From positions 1 through 64,000 of the forward strand of contig NZ_JMLS01000027.1 of assembly GCF_000686845.1 (NCBI RefSeq): a stretch of 64,000 bases of DNA. Reading direction: 5' to 3'. Below, in pieces: positions 41,693-50,427 of this stretch. The notes under the pieces were generated by a model. That model worked only from the letters and a program-made list of their open reading frames with translations. It made no database searches and was not told where the DNA came from. Source of the stretch: Paenibacillus sp. UNC451MF (GTDB taxonomy: Bacteria > Bacillota > Bacilli > Paenibacillales > NBRC-103111). Position 1 is the first letter of the stretch. Each line of letters opens with the position of its first letter. Position numbers and translations under genes: made by a program.

Positions 41693-42586
41693 CTATTTTA
41701 CATTCCCGCTATTCAGTTTCTTACGATAGTCCCTTGGAGTCATTCCCTCCATCATCTTGAACGTCTGACCAAAATGGGCAAGCGTGTTGAAACCGACGCG
41801 ACTTGCGATCTCGGCAATGGAGTATTCAGTGAGTGCAAGCTCCCGCTTGGATTGGCGGATGCGAGTATAGATCAAATATTCAGAGATCGTGATGCCGGTT
41901 GTTTCTTTGAACAAGTGACATAAATAGTAAGGGCTTACAAAGATCATATCAGCCAATTGCTTCAGAGTTATAGGTTCACTGTATCTTTCCGATAAGTACC
42001 GAATAACCTGCTCCACTCTAGGATTAACAGAGCTGCGGGAAATAGGAGAAGTCCCTTCAGAATGCTGCGAATGGACCAGACGGTAGATTTCCAAGAGAAG
42101 CTCATTCAAGCAGATGGAGCAGCTAACCTCGAATAGTTCAGGCTGTTTGCGGACTTCATTCTCCATCCGGGTCAGGAGGTCGTTCATTCTTGAAAGTGTA
42201 TCTCCAGATACTCGAAGATGTCGATGGGTCATATCCTGACCAGGTACAAACAATTCCAAGAAAATGGCTTTGGCTTGTGGCAGCAGCAGCTCCGGCAAGA
42301 AGTTAACAACACTTCGTGAGCAATCTACACCCATGCTGGGGGCGCTTTTGTGTGATTCATACTCAGAAATCAGCAATATATCGCCTCCGACAAGAGGAAA
42401 GATGCGATCCTCGATAAGGAAATTGCCGGAGCCTTGTTGAAAGAAATAAATTTCGTATCCAGGATGGGCATGAAAATCCATATAAAAATGCTTATCAGTG
42501 GCACGGTGCTTAATAAAAAAAGGCCGAACCTGCAACCTTTCCTCCACTTCGTATATCCGGAGTCTCTCATCCGTTCCGCTAGGCAA
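41693..42586 (-). CDS. AraC-family regulator of the glycan locus
   Basis: The 297-residue protein has an N-terminal cupin sensor (MDFHAHPGYEIYFFQQGSGNFLIEDR) and a C-terminal double helix-turn-helix (ITLKQLADMIFVSPYYLCHLFKETTGITISEYL, IAEIASRVGFNTLAHFGQTFKMMEGMTP). The start is TTG at 42586 with GGAG close upstream. It is divergent from the lyase-like gene at 42748 and shares a 160-base control region with it, so that gene is its most likely target. The effector is probably a sugar. Confidence 0.85.
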   Translation of the reverse strand: MPSGTDERLRIYEVEERLQVRPFFIKHRATDKHFYMDFHAHPGYEIYFFQQGSGNFLIEDRIFPLVGGDILLISEYESHKSAPSMGVDCSRSVVNFLPELLLPQAKAIFLELFVPGQDMTHRHLRVSGDTLSRMNDLLTRMENEVRKQPELFEVSCSICLNELLLEIYRLVHSQHSEGTSPISRSSVNPRVEQVIRYLSERYSEPITLKQLADMIFVSPYYLCHLFKETTGITISEYLIYTRIRQSKRELALTEYSIAEIASRVGFNTLAHFGQTFKMMEGMTPRDYRKKLNSGNVK

Positions 42587-42705
42587 TTACTCCAGCCCCT
42601 TTCCAAAAGCTGCGATGTATATCTACAGGTTACTCGGTCTGAGGCAATAGCGCAATATATTCATAATTGTCCGCAATGCAGCGAAAGAGTCGGATGCGCC
42701 TTTCT

Positions 42706-42714
42706 TGCTATAAT
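42706..42714 (+). promoter_or_regulatory. Extended -10 promoter of the lyase-like gene
   Basis: TGCTATAAT is an extended -10 element with a perfect TATAAT (42709-42714), 33 bases before the ATG at 42748. No good -35 box is seen, which suits control by an activator such as the divergent AraC protein. Confidence 0.55.
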
Positions 42715-42747
42715 AGAATTATTGCAGGAAGACGAGTGGGGGATAGC

Positions 42748-45117
42748 ATGACCTTGAGTAAAAAACAATGGATGCTGGCCGCTGTCATGGTGCTAGCTGC
42801 TGTTGCGATCTTCATCGCTATGATTTATCAATGGAAAGGGGAGTCCACGCTCATGAGTTCGCCGGACTATAAGTCGTATTTAACAAAGACGTACGAGGAA
42901 TTAACTCAACAAATCGATTATAATGCCATGAAGAAAAGATTAAACGATCCGCGCAGGCTTGCCTTTTTTGCTGTAATGGCAGTAGAAATGCATAAGCTTA
43001 CTGATGATGCTAAATATGTGGAACAAGCGGAGAGAACATTCCGCGTGCTGATGGATGAATGGCAGCGTAACCCAGAACTGTATAAAAAGCATGACAATCC
43101 TTTTTTTGTAGTGGAACCGTTGCTGCTTGTTTATGAGCATCTTAAATCGATGGGTAAGCTTGCAAGTGGGGACGAAGCTTTACTTCAAGCCTATTTGCCA
43201 TATGGAAATGCCCGGCAAATGGTAGATAACAATCAAGGGCTGTCACGGGCCGTAGGTGCTGCCGAGGCGCTGCGGTTATTTCCGAATCATCCCGATGCAT
43301 TGAAATGGAAAGCTAACATAGATGAATTATGGAAATATTGGTATGCCAACAAGGACTTGGATGAGAATGCCGGTCATTACAATTCTATCGGCTTGAGCGC
43401 GGTCATTCGATTGGCGGAGCTTACAGGACGAACAGAGCAGCTTAAAGACGGCGAAGTTCGAAGCATGTTCGAGCGTTATCGCGATCAGGTGTCACCATCA
43501 GGAGCCATGCCCGAATATGGCGATGATTACTTCGGTAATGAGTGGCAAACGTGGGTTTACGTATTTGAAGCTGCCGCTCGAATTTATGGTGATCCAACGT
43601 TCGTGGATGCTGCTTGGAAGATATTCGCATTCCACACGAAAAATTATCCTCTCCAATATGTTCCCGGTTCCTTCGATGACAATCTGTGGTCGGTAGACAA
43701 TCTATATCAGATGGCTGGAATTCTGACTGTACCACTGAACAGCAAGGTGAACCGTGTTGAAGGTGGAAGTAAAGTCACGAAGCGGAATGAACCAAGAAAC
43801 CCTGGAGCTGCGGATAAGCTTATTCTGGGAACGAATCGCATTCCAGGAACTCCTTATGTGATGAGCGAGCTGTATGGAAGAGGCTACCATGCTCACACAA
43901 ACCGTATTGGAGCGCTGATGTATTACGAGGCAGGGAACGTGCCGTTATTCCACGGGTTGACAAGACACAACCGATCTGCAACCGATGCCAACGTGGTTGC
44001 GTTACTTCCGTCAGATGAGCCCTTTCCTAATCCTATGGATACTCCTGGACCTGGGGAGTGGCAGCATGAATCCATCCCCGTTCGTGCGCTTATGACTGGA
44101 TCTCTGCAGGACCAAGAGAGCTTTACTCTGGATAAGATCACTCTGCGGCTGGCAGCTAAGAAGAGTGCTACATTCGTTATAGATCATTTGCGATTAGAAG
44201 GGCCAGCCGGTGTGAAGGTGATTGACGATTTCGATTCACTGTCACAATGGGAACGTAATGATAAGCCTTTCTCACTAGGTACGAATGCTGCCCATGGTGG
44301 CCATTCGCTAAATGTTAATGTGAAGCCGGGTGCGAATGTTTTTTATAACAACAAGGGATACAAGACGTCCTTTAATCTGAAAGATTATACGACAATCAAA
44401 TACGATTGGACTTATATCGCTCCCGAAAAGTTGGAAGTGGATTTCATATTTAGAGCGTGGGTGAAACCAGTCGATGGTGTTGAACTCCATGTTGATTTTT
44501 ATCCAGCGGACACAAATTCAGTACCTCTTTTATCAGGGGCCAAAGCAGAGGCACATCTGAAGGATAGTTACGGGGAAATCCGTTTGGAAGAATACTATAC
44601 ATTCGATAGTAGGCTGACAAGAAAGATGGTGTTAACAGAAGAAGGTGTCCTTGTATTGGTTGATGAGCTGCTGCCTGGAGCTTCTGCAGCCGGATACTCA
44701 GCAGGTCCTTTGTGGAATCTATACACGTTGAGAGAAAAGGGAACAAATTGGTTCGATTCTCAGGGAGAAGCGAAGACATGGTACAAGTCTGACGGGATCG
44801 AAGTGACGGATTCAACCTCGCTGCTAGTGTATTATGGGCAGTCAGAGGGGCGCAGCTATGATGTATCCAATACTCCGATGAACGGGGGAATGAAACCATT
44901 CACGACTTTTGCTAAGCAAACGGTAACTCCAAACAAGCTCCTACGCTTCGTTACAGTTCTTGTTCCTCATAGCGCAACCGAAGCAGCATCTGAGATCGCT
45001 TTCTCTATACAAATTGATGAGGGTGCAGAGGCTACCGAAGTGAAGCTTAAGCATTCCAGAAGAACCCTTAGAATACGCGTTGACTCTATCGGCTGGAATG
45101 TCGAACGAGCCAAGTAA
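42748..45117 (+). CDS. Membrane-anchored heparinase II/III-like (polysaccharide lyase-type) protein
   Basis: About 789 residues. A single N-terminal membrane helix (WMLAAVMVLAAVAIFIAMIY) anchors the protein with the rest outside. Residues 50-330 are helical and resemble an alpha/alpha toroid (NDPRRLAFFAVMAVEMHKLTDD, GHYNSIGLSAVIRLAEL). The segment RGYHAHTNRIGALMYYEAG resembles the conserved His/Asn/Tyr loop of heparinase II/III and related lyases. A carbohydrate-binding-like insert starts at about VIDDFDSLSQWE, and a beta-sandwich follows. It is probably an endo-acting lyase that cuts an acidic polymer at the cell surface. GTGGGGGA precedes the ATG, and 27 upstream codons of open frame are dropped. 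Confidence 0.55.
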   Translation: MTLSKKQWMLAAVMVLAAVAIFIAMIYQWKGESTLMSSPDYKSYLTKTYEELTQQIDYNAMKKRLNDPRRLAFFAVMAVEMHKLTDDAKYVEQAERTFRVLMDEWQRNPELYKKHDNPFFVVEPLLLVYEHLKSMGKLASGDEALLQAYLPYGNARQMVDNNQGLSRAVGAAEALRLFPNHPDALKWKANIDELWKYWYANKDLDENAGHYNSIGLSAVIRLAELTGRTEQLKDGEVRSMFERYRDQVSPSGAMPEYGDDYFGNEWQTWVYVFEAAARIYGDPTFVDAAWKIFAFHTKNYPLQYVPGSFDDNLWSVDNLYQMAGILTVPLNSKVNRVEGGSKVTKRNEPRNPGAADKLILGTNRIPGTPYVMSELYGRGYHAHTNRIGALMYYEAGNVPLFHGLTRHNRSATDANVVALLPSDEPFPNPMDTPGPGEWQHESIPVRALMTGSLQDQESFTLDKITLRLAAKKSATFVIDHLRLEGPAGVKVIDDFDSLSQWERNDKPFSLGTNAAHGGHSLNVNVKPGANVFYNNKGYKTSFNLKDYTTIKYDWTYIAPEKLEVDFIFRAWVKPVDGVELHVDFYPADTNSVPLLSGAKAEAHLKDSYGEIRLEEYYTFDSRLTRKMVLTEEGVLVLVDELLPGASAAGYSAGPLWNLYTLREKGTNWFDSQGEAKTWYKSDGIEVTDSTSLLVYYGQSEGRSYDVSNTPMNGGMKPFTTFAKQTVTPNKLLRFVTVLVPHSATEAASEIAFSIQIDEGAEATEVKLKHSRRTLRIRVDSIGWNVERAK

Positions 45118-45121
45118 TAAA

Positions 45122-45160
45122 AAGAAGGTCTAGTCGCAATGAGCGATTAGGCCTTCTTCT
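45122..45160. terminator. Bidirectional terminator between the lyase-like and GH105 genes
   Basis: AAGAAGG (45122-45128) pairs with CCTTCTT (45152-45158), with further pairing inside through CTAGTCGC and GCGATTAG. It lies between two convergent genes. Confidence 0.8.
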
Positions 45161-45190
45161 TGTTAAAAATATACTTAGTAGAACATAACG

Positions 45191-46237
45191 TTACAAATAT
45201 TCAGCTAACAGCATCAGTGCTAATCCTTGGCCGTATAATGTGTCCTTGAATGGAATTAGATTATAGTCCTCGACGGTCTCCTTCACTGGAGTACCGCCGG
45301 ATACGCCTGTTACCCGACCTTCTTTGTCGATTTTGCTTATCAATGCAAAAGCCGTACGATGCGCAGCTTCACGATGCTTCTCATCAAGAAGCCCGCACTC
45401 GATAGCTCGAATGATACCCACAGCAATACCAGCGCTTCCGGAAGTTTCTTCATAGAAGTCCGGACGATCCATTACCGTATGCCACAGTCCATTTTCATTT
45501 TGAAAGGAGATTAGGCTTGTCATTAGTCGAACATATAGCTCTCGAAGCTCAATCGGGACTTCTATGAGCTTGGACAAGCTTTGCATAATGCAAGGGAAGC
45601 CGAGAGCAATCCAAGCGTTGGCTCGTGTCCAGCGGGCCGCTGACATGTGATTGCCTTCTCCACAGTTCCAACCATGGTAAAGCACTCCTGTTTCACCGTC
45701 CTGAAGTAAACGCAGGTGAACCTCCAATTGGCGCAGCGCTTCTTCCGCATACTCCTTGGAGTTGAGCATGTTGGCGGCTTGTGCCAAGAACAGTACGGAC
45801 ATGTAGACGGTGTCAGCCCACACTTGCTCTGGAAACACAGCATTTTCGGTAACCGTATGCTCCAGTGCTCCTTCTCTTGTACGAGGAGCTTCCTGCATGA
45901 GCCATTCGGCTGTTAAGAGAACATCCTTTAAATAACTATCGTTTTGCTGAAAGCCATACAACGCTGGCAATATTGTGAATGGGGCCGTTGAGTTGATCGT
46001 CCGATGGACAAGTGATTTGCCATGATTACGAACCACCCAATCCACTAAATAATGGTATAGCTCCTCACGGCCGGATTTCTCGAAATAACGTAAAATCGAA
46101 ATAACTCCAACTCCTGGAATCCAATCCCATAAGTTAATATTCATACGGGTATCACTGGATTTACCTGAAATCATGAATGCGTAGACGTCAGCAGCCTTAT
46201 GCTTGGCCACTTCAGGAGAAATAGCGTAGGTTTGCAA
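45191..46237 (-). CDS. Unsaturated glycuronyl hydrolase, GH105 (YteR/YesR-like)
   Basis: The 348-residue protein has an alpha/alpha barrel with GH105/GH88 motifs: WDWIPGVGVISILRYFEKSG, the catalytic loop PEQVWADTVYMS with its Asp, SAARWTRANAWIALG, and FYEETSGSAGIAVGIIRAIE. Such enzymes remove the unsaturated uronic acid left by a polysaccharide lyase, which fits the lyase-like gene next door. There is no signal peptide, so it works on imported oligosaccharides. TTG at 46237 is preferred because GGAGG lies eight bases before it. ATG at 46252 has that GGAGG just behind it. Transcribed towards the lyase gene. Confidence 0.87.
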   Translation of the reverse strand: MQTYAISPEVAKHKAADVYAFMISGKSSDTRMNINLWDWIPGVGVISILRYFEKSGREELYHYLVDWVVRNHGKSLVHRTINSTAPFTILPALYGFQQNDSYLKDVLLTAEWLMQEAPRTREGALEHTVTENAVFPEQVWADTVYMSVLFLAQAANMLNSKEYAEEALRQLEVHLRLLQDGETGVLYHGWNCGEGNHMSAARWTRANAWIALGFPCIMQSLSKLIEVPIELRELYVRLMTSLISFQNENGLWHTVMDRPDFYEETSGSAGIAVGIIRAIECGLLDEKHREAAHRTAFALISKIDKEGRVTGVSGGTPVKETVEDYNLIPFKDTLYGQGLALMLLAEYL

Positions 46238-46474
46238 ATCATTTCCCTCCATTGTAAGGATTGTATTCCTCCTTATTATATAGAATAGCCTGGTATGAAA
46301 CTCTCGATTGCTTGCTCAAAATTATAGGAATATTGCTAGTGTCTTAGTATGAATCATCGGAAACAACTTATAAATAATGGATAAAACTTGAAATGATAAG
46401 CATTTTCGGGTTTTAAAGATAGCAATATTTCCATAATTGAGAGCAATATGAATACAGAATCCATAAGCCGGCTT

Positions 46475-46510
46475 TGGTATAATCAAATTAACATATAAAA
46501 CGCTTTCAAA
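46475..46510 (+). promoter_or_regulatory. Extended -10 promoter with a partial cre-like site before the binding-protein gene
   Basis: TTGGTATAAT (TATAAT 46478-46483) is an extended -10 element. About 13 bases further, AAAACGCTTTCAAA reads TTTGAAAGCGTTTT on the other strand, which matches most of the CcpA cre consensus except its last bases. This position would allow catabolite repression. Apart from this, the 340 bases between the GH105 and binding-protein starts hold no gene. Confidence 0.45.
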
Positions 46511-46592
46511 TAATTAGTGTAAGAGCAGGATTATGCATACTGCAAAATCGCTGTGGTATTACTTTTTTATGAAACGAAGGGGGAATGGAAAT

Positions 46593-47891
46593 ATGAAAAA
46601 GAAATTATCTATTATTGTATGCTCGTTGGCGGCGGTGGGGTTGCTGGCTGGATGTTCAGGAGGAAAGCCTGCTCAAGAAAGTACAAGCACAGCTGCTCCC
46701 AAGGCAGAAGCCAAACCCGTAACCATCAAAATATATCAGTGGGTTGCGGTAGCAGACGATCAGTGGCAGCAGCTATACGTAGAACCAGTTAAGAAGAAAT
46801 ACCCACATATTACATTAGAACAAGTGACAAGAGGAAAAGGAACTAATCCTGAAGAGCTTGTAGCATCCGGCGAGTTTCCTGACATTTTCACGATATCCAA
46901 TGATATTCGACCCTATACGAATCTGGGATTAACACAGGATATGAGTACGCTTATTAAGAAGGAAAATATCGATTTAAGTAAATTCGATGCTTCTCTTACC
47001 GAGAGAAGCAAGGTAGACAATCAGATGGTAGCTTTTCCTTTCTATAGCAGTCCTACGGCTTTATATTACAACAAAGATATCTTTGATAAATTTGCCATTC
47101 CTTATCCGAAAGACGGCATGTATTGGGAAGATATTATCAATGTCGCCAAACAAGTGACAAGGTCAGATGCAGGTTTCCAATATAAAGGCTTGCATCCTCA
47201 AAGTATTTTTGCGATGAAAGGCGGGTTGCCGATCGATCTCTTGGATGCTAAGACGGATACGCCTACTATCAATAACGATCAATGGAAGCAATTACTGACT
47301 TTATATGCGAATCTTTTATCAATTCCCGGGAACGAACCTAAAGGCGGAGCCTTTGCCGATGTAGTAAATACCTTTGTAAAGGATAAAAATACGGCGATGG
47401 TCATTTCTAACATGATGCCTTCTATGCAGGAAGCGACTAAGAACGGATTGAACTGGGATATGGTGCAGCTGCCGAGCTATAAAGGCTATGATGGCCTCAA
47501 AGGCTTGGGCGATACGATGTATATAGGTGTGAACAAGGTCAGCAAAAATCAAGATGATGCTATGAAAGTCCTCTCTGTGCTTACTTCGGAAGAAGTACAA
47601 ACAACAATGGCCAAGAAATACGGATATTATCCTGTATTGGCAAGTAAAGCAGTTAAAGATTCCTTCGGTGCTGACATGGAGTTTCTCAAAGGGAAAAATG
47701 TGCAAGCTATTTTTAAAGGTCAAATTGCCCCATACATGCCAAGCTCGATGTACTCGGGTCATGCTGATGTCCGAAAAATTTTCAACGCAAAAGTTGCGGA
47801 TGTCGTAGCTGGCAAAAAAGACGTGAACAGCGCTCTTCGCGAGGCTGATGAGGAAATTACCAAGTTGATGCCACAAATCAAGCAAAAATAA
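46593..47891 (+). CDS. Extracellular sugar-binding lipoprotein, orphan (paralogue of 57735)
   Basis: About 432 residues. A lipoprotein signal with lipobox LLAGC is followed by a linker rich in Ala, Ser and Lys. The family 1 solute-binding fold includes LYYNKDIFDKFAIPYPKDGMYWEDI, TFVKDKNTAMVISNM and a C-terminal READEEITKLMPQIKQ. It should capture a carbohydrate outside the cell for an ABC importer, but no permease genes are adjacent. ATG 46593 is chosen for AAGGGGG at 46578-46584 and the clean signal peptide. It resembles the product of the gene at 57735 along its length, so the two are paralogues. Confidence 0.85.
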   Translation: MKKKLSIIVCSLAAVGLLAGCSGGKPAQESTSTAAPKAEAKPVTIKIYQWVAVADDQWQQLYVEPVKKKYPHITLEQVTRGKGTNPEELVASGEFPDIFTISNDIRPYTNLGLTQDMSTLIKKENIDLSKFDASLTERSKVDNQMVAFPFYSSPTALYYNKDIFDKFAIPYPKDGMYWEDIINVAKQVTRSDAGFQYKGLHPQSIFAMKGGLPIDLLDAKTDTPTINNDQWKQLLTLYANLLSIPGNEPKGGAFADVVNTFVKDKNTAMVISNMMPSMQEATKNGLNWDMVQLPSYKGYDGLKGLGDTMYIGVNKVSKNQDDAMKVLSVLTSEEVQTTMAKKYGYYPVLASKAVKDSFGADMEFLKGKNVQAIFKGQIAPYMPSSMYSGHADVRKIFNAKVADVVAGKKDVNSALREADEEITKLMPQIKQK

Positions 47892-47913
47892 TAGGAATCA
47901 TGTTGACGAGGAT

Positions 47914-47945
47914 TCAGTCCGATTCGGGCTGGGTCTTTTGTCTTT
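47914..47945 (+). terminator. Terminator after the orphan binding-protein gene
   Basis: AGTCCG (47916-47921) and CGGGCT (47925-47930) form a tight hairpin with one G-U pair, followed by a T-rich stretch. Confidence 0.6.
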
Positions 47946-48056
47946 ATCTTAATATTTAATTGGGCTCAGGTCAGCGGTATTTTATTAATATAGTCATTGT
48001 TTCCATCTTGTGAGTCAACAAGAATATGTTATATTTTGGATAAAAGGCAAAAGGGG

Positions 48057-48410
48057 ATGATCGATTTCAATAAGATCCGAAATGGATACGGTACTGAACT
48101 AAACCAACTAAAACCACTATTGAGTACTGCTTACCAAAACATACATGATTACCAGCTTAATCAAACCATTGAAAACGAGATGGAAATGCGGGCGGCCATA
48201 GCTGAAGCAGCCATCATTTTGTATGGATTTATACCATTTATCCCCACATCTAAAGGCAAGTATATTCAAGCGTTAAAAAGACATCAAGAAATGACCTCAT
48301 TCGATCTCATCATTTGCTTTGATCAGGCTATTTATGAATTGCATTTATGGACTATTTTAAAGGAGCTTGGCATAAAAAGGGGTAAGTGGTCTCGAGGTAA
48401 TCAGCCCTGA
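48057..48410 (+). CDS. Hypothetical protein of 117 residues
   Basis: The protein is mostly helical: KIRNGYGTELNQLKPLLSTAYQNIHDYQLNQTIENEMEMRAAIAEAAIILYGF in the first half, and a tryptophan-containing C-terminal helix (FDQAIYELHLWTILKELGIKRGKW). No signal peptide, membrane span or known motif is visible. The start is uncertain. ATG 48057 has AAAAGGGG immediately before it, with too little spacing. TTG 48036 and TTG 47997 are alternatives in the same frame. It stands alone between two unrelated genes. Confidence 0.5.
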   Translation: MIDFNKIRNGYGTELNQLKPLLSTAYQNIHDYQLNQTIENEMEMRAAIAEAAIILYGFIPFIPTSKGKYIQALKRHQEMTSFDLIICFDQAIYELHLWTILKELGIKRGKWSRGNQP

Positions 48411-48581
48411 CACCCAATCCGAATAGATTAAAAAATAAGTTAGTGAATATCGAAGGGAATTTCAATCTTTTCCAGAAAGATATACGTGGTAGTGTTTGGG
48501 TGATTGTGTCACAAGGCGGCAGGAACAATAATGTTGCGGCTTAACTTAACTAAAAAGAAACAATAGAAAGGAAGATACCGA

Positions 48582-49406
48582 ATGTCCATAGTCATCACTG
48601 GAGCGAATGGTAAATTAGGAAGTCTAATTATAGAACACCTGCTGAGCCAATCATCGGCAGATCAAATCGTTGCATGCGTTAGACATCCCGAGAAAGCAAT
48701 CCATTTTGAAAAACAGGGCATTGAAGTTCGGTTCTGTGATTATGATCAACCGGAATCGCTACCTCAAGCCTTTGCTGGAGCGGATAAACTGTTATTTATA
48801 TCCAGTTCCCATCATGATGATACGGTTCGTTTGGACCAACACCAGCGGATCATCGAATCCGCGAAACTAGCAAAAGTTCAACATATTTTATACACAAGCT
48901 TTGCATTCCCAGAGCAAGGCTCCATTTCATTAACTCAATTGCATTTAAGTACGGAGAGAGCTATTGTTGCATCTGGAATACCCTATACTTTTCTGCGCAA
49001 TGCTTTGTATATTGATTTTGTCGGTGCTATCGGTTTAGATACAGCCATAACCACAGGTGAACTGAATGTTCCCCCCGGCGATTGGAAGTTTAATACGGTA
49101 ACTCGTGAGGATCTTGCTCTGGGTATCGCTGCGATTCTTAGAGAATCAGGTCATGAAGGTAAGACGTATGAGTTAACGGCTTCACATTCGTGGACATTCG
49201 ATGAACTGGTTGAAGTATTGTCCATTCTCAGTGGGAAGCCCGTTGCACTCCGGCAGGATAACCAGATTAAGAACTGGATCTTCGGTTTTCTTAGCAAGAT
49301 TGATACCTCCTCCACTTCAACAGACTTGGAAAGACTCATGGGAAGACCTGTCACATCATTGAAAGATAGCATTAAAAGAATACTGGAAGAAGCAAATGGC
49401 AGCTAG
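48582..49406 (+). CDS. NAD(P)-binding oxidoreductase, NmrA/QOR2-like SDR
   Basis: The 274-residue protein has the atypical SDR dinucleotide motif TGANGKLGSLIIEHLL. The remaining pattern is that of NmrA-like or NAD(P)H:quinone oxidoreductase 2 types: VACVRHPEKA, GADKLLFISSS, VQHILYTSFAFPEQG, YTFLRNALYIDF and FNTVTREDLALGIAAIL. It probably reduces quinones or similar electrophiles. Genes of this kind usually stand next to an HxlR regulator. The only HxlR gene here is at 3602-3973. A GAAAGGAAG site precedes the ATG. Single gene. Confidence 0.85.
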   Translation: MSIVITGANGKLGSLIIEHLLSQSSADQIVACVRHPEKAIHFEKQGIEVRFCDYDQPESLPQAFAGADKLLFISSSHHDDTVRLDQHQRIIESAKLAKVQHILYTSFAFPEQGSISLTQLHLSTERAIVASGIPYTFLRNALYIDFVGAIGLDTAITTGELNVPPGDWKFNTVTREDLALGIAAILRESGHEGKTYELTASHSWTFDELVEVLSILSGKPVALRQDNQIKNWIFGFLSKIDTSSTSTDLERLMGRPVTSLKDSIKRILEEANGS

Positions 49407-49496
49407 TATAGCGATTGTAAGGATATTCACTCAGGGATAAGGTTGGGATTGGACATGAAACAGCCATGATTGGTAGCGCAAAATGCACAGTCGTTC

Positions 49497-49505
49497 TGTT
49501 ACAAT
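49497..49505 (+). promoter_or_regulatory. Possible extended -10 promoter of the DUF2306 gene
   Basis: TGTTACAAT is an extended -10 element 60 bases before the ATG at 49566. No clear -35 box is visible. Confidence 0.4.
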
Positions 49506-49565
49506 ACGGACAAGTACGATGAAGAGCTTTTTGGAAGCAACCAACAAAAGAGAGGTTTTCATGAC

Positions 49566-50195
49566 ATGTTCAGTAGCAGACGTCTATATGGAATAATGGC
49601 ACTAATCACCATCATCTATCTCATTTATGTGACCTATATGAACTTTATCTACGATCCGCAGGCAGCTGATTTTCTACAACATAAAGCAGGTCTCAAAAAG
49701 CAGGTACAGCTCCCCATATGGCTTAATATCATGTATGTTCATGTAGGATTTGCATGTCTGGCTATGATATCGGGCGCCCTTAATTTCTCGCAGAGATTGC
49801 TGACACAATACCGAAGGTTTCACCGAATCAACGGCTATGTGTATCTTGCCGCTATTATGCTTGTCGATATCACATCCGGCTATATGGCTCCTTATGCGAC
49901 TGGCGGCAAGATCAATAGCATCGCATTCAATTTTTTGAATCTGATATGGCTGGTATTCACCATAGCGGCTATTGTACAAATCAAGAAGAAGCGGGTAATC
50001 AAGCATCGTAAATGGATGATAAGAAGCTATGCGTTTTGTTTTACCAATCTGTTTATTCATCTGATAACAACGACCATGCATCGATGGATCGGTTTGGTAT
50101 ACGAAACAAGCTACACCTTAGGTGTATATGGCTCGATCCTATCCCTTCTTGTTATCGCAGAGATCATTATTAGGAAGCAGCGGTTAAATAAATAA
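49566..50195 (+). CDS. DUF2306 membrane protein
   Basis: About 209 residues, with six hydrophobic segments. Conserved-looking features are HVGFACLAMISGALNFSQRLLTQYRRFHRINGYVYLAAIM, VIKHRKWMIRSYAFCF and an N-terminal membrane span, as in DUF2306 proteins of unknown function. Histidines at the ends of the spans suggest that it could bind haem or a metal, but this is inference. The ATG at 49566 has AGAGAGG upstream; the open frame extends to 49470 without support. Confidence 0.7.
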   Translation: MFSSRRLYGIMALITIIYLIYVTYMNFIYDPQAADFLQHKAGLKKQVQLPIWLNIMYVHVGFACLAMISGALNFSQRLLTQYRRFHRINGYVYLAAIMLVDITSGYMAPYATGGKINSIAFNFLNLIWLVFTIAAIVQIKKKRVIKHRKWMIRSYAFCFTNLFIHLITTTMHRWIGLVYETSYTLGVYGSILSLLVIAEIIIRKQRLNK

Positions 50196-50218
50196 GTTGG
50201 AGAGATACACTTGAAGCT

Positions 50219-50246
50219 GTCGGCATTTTAGCCGGCGGTTTTTTCG
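50219..50246 (+). terminator. Terminator after the DUF2306 gene
   Basis: GTCGGC (50219-50224) and GCCGGC (50231-50236) form a 6-bp stem with one G-U pair, followed by GG and six Ts. The 180 bases from here to the ABC operon are AT-rich. A TTGACA lies at 50269 without a matching -10 box at the right distance. Confidence 0.7.
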
Positions 50247-50427
50247 TATGGAATGAGAACGTTTTTGATTGACAAGACAAAATGATAAACATGACACAAC
50301 ATAATGATATTACTCTTTGGTCATCTTTCGTATATTATAAATATTAAATTAAATCCGATTAAAAACATGCGAATTAAAGTATTTAAAATATCAGAATCGA
50401 AGATGAGAGAATGGAGCAAGTAACCCT

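Noticed and set aside
42434-42751. A 105-codon plus-strand frame with CPQCSERVGC that ends in an ATGA overlap with the lyase-like gene
   Set aside because: The end looks almost coding, but the frame has no ATG, GTG or TTG with a ribosome binding site in the intergenic part. All its starts lie inside the AraC gene on the other strand.
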